A program made the translations under genes and the position numbers. The notes under the pieces are model-generated. The model saw nothing but the letters and a program-made list of their open reading frames with translations. It did not search any database and was not told where the DNA came from. 15,409 nucleotides of DNA from Oscillospiraceae bacterium (GTDB lineage Bacteria; Bacillota; Clostridia; Oscillospirales; Acutalibacteraceae): assembly GCA_009786735.1 (NCBI GenBank), contig WQRM01000011.1, positions 1-15,409 on the forward strand, read 5' to 3'. Below, piece by piece: positions 12,311 through 15,409 of this stretch (positions are counted from its first letter, which is position 1; every line of letters starts with the position of its first letter).

Positions 12311-14233
12311 ATGGCTGAAAACAAATTCGAGAAACAACGCCAAAAAGATAAGGCGAAATTTGAGAAAGAGCGCGCCCAATGGCAGAAAAAAGACGCCAAA
12401 GCGCGCAACAAAAAGAAAGCGAAGTTCGACGTTACCCGCGTTGTGTTCACCGTCATCGCTGTGGTGGTGGTGGGCGCGCTGGTGCTGAGTTTGGGCGGCG
12501 TTTTCGCCGTCACCTACGGCATTCCCGCACGCTGGATGCCCGTAATCACCGTGGCCGGCACTTCCATTCGTCAACCCGAATACATCGTGCTGATGGAGAA
12601 CGAATTCCAAAACGCACACGCGCATGCGCGGCAACTGTATGAGTTTGGGCAACAGCTCGCCGCCTTGGGGCTAAATATCGGCGACCATTTCGGGCTTGAT
12701 CCCTGGGCTTCGCCCATCGGTCAGCCTGTGCTGGAGGCTGAATCGCAAGTGCCTGTGCTTGATGCCCAAGGCAACCCCGTGTTGGATGCCACCGGCACAC
12801 CCATGTTCACCTCCCACCGCGAGCGCGTGCTGGATGACGACGGCAACCCCATGTATTGGGAAGATCAACTGGCCGCAAACACCAACTTCAACTTCCACGC
12901 GCAAATCGTGATGTATAACGAAGCGCGCCGTTTGGGTCTCACCCTCACCGACCTCCAAGCCACGCAGCTGGAGGCGCGCATGAACCAAGAACGCGCACAA
13001 GCCAGCGGTATTGCGGCTTCACTCAACGCGTTTTTGCGCCTGCAAACCCAGCTGCCCGGCTACACGGCGCGTGTGCTGGAGCGCTCCATTGAACGCAGCA
13101 TGATGGTGTCGAACTTCCATGAATACCAGCAAGAAGTCCTAGCTGACAGCTTTAGCGATGCAGACGTGCGCACCTTTGTGGACGAAGACAGCACCCTGTT
13201 TGACTTTGTGGATGTGCGCATTCAACCGTTCGTGGTTGAGCAAGTGACGCGCGAAGAAGGTGAGTCGGACGAAGACTTTGCCACACGCCAAGCGCAAGCC
13301 GCCGAAGACACCCGCCAGCAAGCCGCGGCTTTCTTGGCAGGGGTGAGCGACGAAGCGAGCTTTATCGCCGCCGCACAAGCCATTTTGGATGCCGACGTTG
13401 ATCCCGAAGACGAAGACGACGTTGCGCTGGATGCCGCCACAAGCACGGACTTCCTGCGCCACCGCCGCCAACACTTTGACCAAAACTTCAGCGTGCAGCG
13501 CGACGGCGAAGAAGAGCCGGACCGTCTGGCTGACTGGCTGTATGACCCCGCCCGCAGCAATGGCGACACCGTTGTGTTTGAGCAAAACAACATCGTGCAT
13601 GCCGTGATGCTCGTGCGCACCGCGCATGCCATCTACGCTGTGGATTTCTACACCCTGCGTCTGCCGGTCACCCCGGCCACGCCCGAGCAACCCGAAGATG
13701 ATGCCGAATGGGATGCCGCTGCCGCTGCCGTGCTCGCACACGAAGCAGCTGTTGCCGAAACCCTCGCACAAGCCGACGCTCTGCTTGCGCAGTTTGAAGA
13801 AAACGGCGGCAACTCTGCTGCCTTCCGTGCGCTGGGGCAACCTGGGCTGCTCACTGGCGCGCTGCCCGGCTCTGAAAGCTTTGAGCACGCCGAAAGCGAG
13901 CAATGGCTGTTCGAGCACGCCCGCCAAGTGGGCGACGCCGTCATCCTGCCCATCCTCAACCAAGCCGGTGCCATTGGCGAAGTGATTCTCGTGTTCCTCG
14001 ACAACGTGCAGCAAGACGTGCCCAACTGGCTGGTTGAAGGCCGCCAAATCCTCACGCGTGATGCCTTTGACGACCACATCGACGAGCTGCTGGCGCGCTA
14101 TCCCATCCGTGAGCATCGCCTTGGCATGTGGTTTGTGCGCAACACCATTTCCCCCAGAATGGACTGGTTTGTGCTCAGCGAACGCCAAGCATTTTTGCAT
14201 GAACAACAAATGCAAGCCGACGGACGCTTCTAG
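12311..14233 (+). CDS. membrane-anchored SurA/PrsA-like protein, putative peptidylprolyl isomerase or chaperone
   Basis: A 640-residue protein. Residues 1-43 are cytoplasmic and extremely basic (many Lys/Arg, probably helical). A single membrane helix spans about 44-67, and the rest should be outside the membrane. The helical region after it (AGTSIRQPEYIVLM, then RLGLTLTDLQATQLEARMNQ) resembles the SurA N-terminal chaperone domain. The C-terminal part (GQPGLLTGALPGS, then SEQWLFEHARQVGDAVILPI) resembles a degenerate parvulin domain as in clostridial foldases. The role would be folding of exported proteins. Catalytic parvulin residues cannot be confirmed, so isomerase activity is doubtful. A VLDxxGNP-type segment repeats about three times near residues 147-183. 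The middle is very acidic. AAAGGGA (12297-12303) precedes ATG 12311. Confidence 0.65.
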   Translation: MAENKFEKQRQKDKAKFEKERAQWQKKDAKARNKKKAKFDVTRVVFTVIAVVVVGALVLSLGGVFAVTYGIPARWMPVITVAGTSIRQPEYIVLMENEFQNAHAHARQLYEFGQQLAALGLNIGDHFGLDPWASPIGQPVLEAESQVPVLDAQGNPVLDATGTPMFTSHRERVLDDDGNPMYWEDQLAANTNFNFHAQIVMYNEARRLGLTLTDLQATQLEARMNQERAQASGIAASLNAFLRLQTQLPGYTARVLERSIERSMMVSNFHEYQQEVLADSFSDADVRTFVDEDSTLFDFVDVRIQPFVVEQVTREEGESDEDFATRQAQAAEDTRQQAAAFLAGVSDEASFIAAAQAILDADVDPEDEDDVALDAATSTDFLRHRRQHFDQNFSVQRDGEEEPDRLADWLYDPARSNGDTVVFEQNNIVHAVMLVRTAHAIYAVDFYTLRLPVTPATPEQPEDDAEWDAAAAAVLAHEAAVAETLAQADALLAQFEENGGNSAAFRALGQPGLLTGALPGSESFEHAESEQWLFEHARQVGDAVILPILNQAGAIGEVILVFLDNVQQDVPNWLVEGRQILTRDAFDDHIDELLARYPIREHRLGMWFVRNTISPRMDWFVLSERQAFLHEQQMQADGRF

Positions 14234-14236
14234 CCC

Positions 14237-15409
14237 ATGTTCAACACGCTAACCAAAACTCAACAACCACCGTGGCTTGCATGGCTGCGGTGGTTTGTCA
14301 TGAGCGGCTGGGGCGTTGCCGCGCAAGGGCTGCTGGCTGCCGTGCTGGTGGTCTTGCGCGCAGATGTCCTCGGCGTGTTCGTGTTTCTGCCAATTTTCAG
14401 CGCCATTGCGCTGCTGTGCAACAAGCTGCTGGCAACCGCCACGCCGTTTTTTCTCGCCACGCTGCTGATGATTCAAAGCCAGCACACCACGGCGTATGCA
14501 CGCGTCCGCCCGCTGCTTTGGGTGGTGGCGCTGCCGATCTTGGCGCTGGTGCTGCATTTGATTATCTACCGCCCGCGCAAGCTTGTGCTGGGGCGCGCAT
14601 GTTGGCCCATGCTCGCGGTGTCGGTGGTGATCGTACTGGGCGGCGTGGGCTACATTTCCGCCCAAGAATATTTCGCGCTCACGAGCTTCGCCATCATGCT
14701 CATGCTGGGCTTTGGCATGCTCATCGCCTATGTTTGGCTCAGCAGCACAGTGGAAGAAAGCGACAGCGACGAACTGCCGCGCTACCTCACTAGCGTCATG
14801 CTTGCCATCGGCTTGGTGGGCGCGTTCATGGTGTTCCACCACTATGCCGTGTGGCTGCTTGCGGTGCCGGGGCGGTCGTTTCGGCTGCTGGCGTTCCAGT
14901 GGCGCAACAACGTGAGCACATTCTTGATGATGGCGCTGCCGTTTGCGTTTTATCGCGCGCTCAAGCAGCCCGCTTGGCTCTTGGCAGCGGCGGCAATGTT
15001 CGCGGCCATGCTGCTGAGCGGCTCACGCGGGGGGCTGGTGTTCGGCGCGGTCACGCTGGTGCTGTGCGTGGTCTATCTGCTGGTGTTCGACCGGCGGCGA
15101 CGCAACGTCTACCTCGCCACACTGGGCGTATTGCTGCTGGGTTTCGTCATCAGCCTGCGCTGGCTGCTGCCGTTTTTCGCGCCCGTCATTGACCGCTTGG
15201 TAGACACCATCCGATACAGCGACGACGAAATTCGTGTCGCGCTGTATCGCCGCGGCGTGGAGGACTTCCTGCGCCGCCCGGTCTTCGGCACGGGCTTGGG
15301 CTACATGGGCAACCGCGACATCCACGCCTCCGCACCCGGCGCGCTGTGTTGGTATCACAACAGCATCATCCAAATCATCGGCTCGTTCGGCGCAGCGGGC
15401 ATCCTCGCC
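14237..15409 (+). CDS. O-antigen ligase/Wzy-type polytopic membrane protein (3' end outside window)
   Basis: The frame is open from ATG 14237 to the window end, giving 391 residues. The protein is almost entirely hydrophobic helices with short basic loops; about ten membrane segments are visible. SGSRGG (261-266), then YRRGVEDFLRRPVFGTGLGY (337-356), followed by a His in WYHNSIIQIIGSFG, are characteristic of the Wzy_C/O-antigen ligase family (PF04932). These proteins join or polymerise lipid-linked glycans on the outer face of the membrane. In a Gram-positive cell the substrate would be a capsule or other surface polysaccharide. ATG lies 3 nt after the preceding stop with no SD, so translation is probably coupled to the SurA-like gene. 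More glycan genes may lie downstream. Confidence 0.85.
   Translation, partial: MFNTLTKTQQPPWLAWLRWFVMSGWGVAAQGLLAAVLVVLRADVLGVFVFLPIFSAIALLCNKLLATATPFFLATLLMIQSQHTTAYARVRPLLWVVALPILALVLHLIIYRPRKLVLGRACWPMLAVSVVIVLGGVGYISAQEYFALTSFAIMLMLGFGMLIAYVWLSSTVEESDSDELPRYLTSVMLAIGLVGAFMVFHHYAVWLLAVPGRSFRLLAFQWRNNVSTFLMMALPFAFYRALKQPAWLLAAAAMFAAMLLSGSRGGLVFGAVTLVLCVVYLLVFDRRRRNVYLATLGVLLLGFVISLRWLLPFFAPVIDRLVDTIRYSDDEIRVALYRRGVEDFLRRPVFGTGLGYMGNRDIHASAPGALCWYHNSIIQIIGSFGAAGILA

Noticed and set aside
13139..14215. 358-codon minus-strand open frame opposite the SurA-like gene
   Set aside because: No SD, no motif, and the + strand frame has clear start signals and domain structure.
1..15409. CRISPR array, tRNA, rRNA, insertion sequence or prophage
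   Set aside because: No regularly spaced repeats, no tRNA or rRNA signature and no transposase, integrase or phage gene were found on either strand.

Overview
The window looks like a chromosomal segment of a GC-rich member of the Firmicutes, most likely the Clostridia. Several things point that way: strong AGGAGG-type ribosome binding sites, sigma-A type promoters that often carry an extended TGn -10, and a Firmicutes-like gene set (an ECF-type twin-ATPase gene, NrdR, a YerC/TrpR-like regulator, YibE/F, a membrane-anchored SurA/PrsA-like protein). The assignment is an inference from gene content. All supported genes lie on the + strand; the many long minus-strand ORFs are GC-driven shadows.

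Layout. (1) <1-1845: the tail of a hydrophobic protein, then a twin-domain ABC ATPase of the ECF importer type. (2) 1866-3187: promoter, alpha/beta hydrolase, nrdR. (3) 3190-5328: consensus promoter, DinJ/RelB-type antitoxin, the 3' remnant of its YafQ-type toxin, a YibE/F membrane protein and a small lipoprotein. (4) 5479-6652: promoter, a leader with a possible mini-ORF, a YerC-like regulator overlapping a SAM methyltransferase, and a likely terminator. (5) 6705-7979: an ECF sigma factor fused to a large uncharacterised C-terminal module. That module has its own in-frame Shine-Dalgarno and ATG, and the gene may be preceded by an ECF-type promoter. (6) 7994-12228: promoter and a compact operon of metG, tatD, a DUF4932-like zinc metalloprotease and an RluA-type pseudouridine synthase, with each gene overlapping the next. 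(7) 12243-end: promoter, a membrane-anchored SurA/PrsA-like chaperone and the start of an O-antigen ligase/Wzy-type polytopic protein that runs off the window.

Most genes are housekeeping or cell-envelope functions, and I see no single classical defence or mobile system. The unusual signals are four. The sigma-factor fusion has a nested second start. The toxin-antitoxin locus has lost its toxin. Short dispersed repeats sit in frame inside conserved enzymes: a two-hairpin element and an IRNAQ-encoding element in the ABC ATPase, and a second IRNAQ copy, read in the same frame, in the pseudouridine synthase. One hairpin appears to serve as the terminator of one gene and to hold the -10 box of the next.
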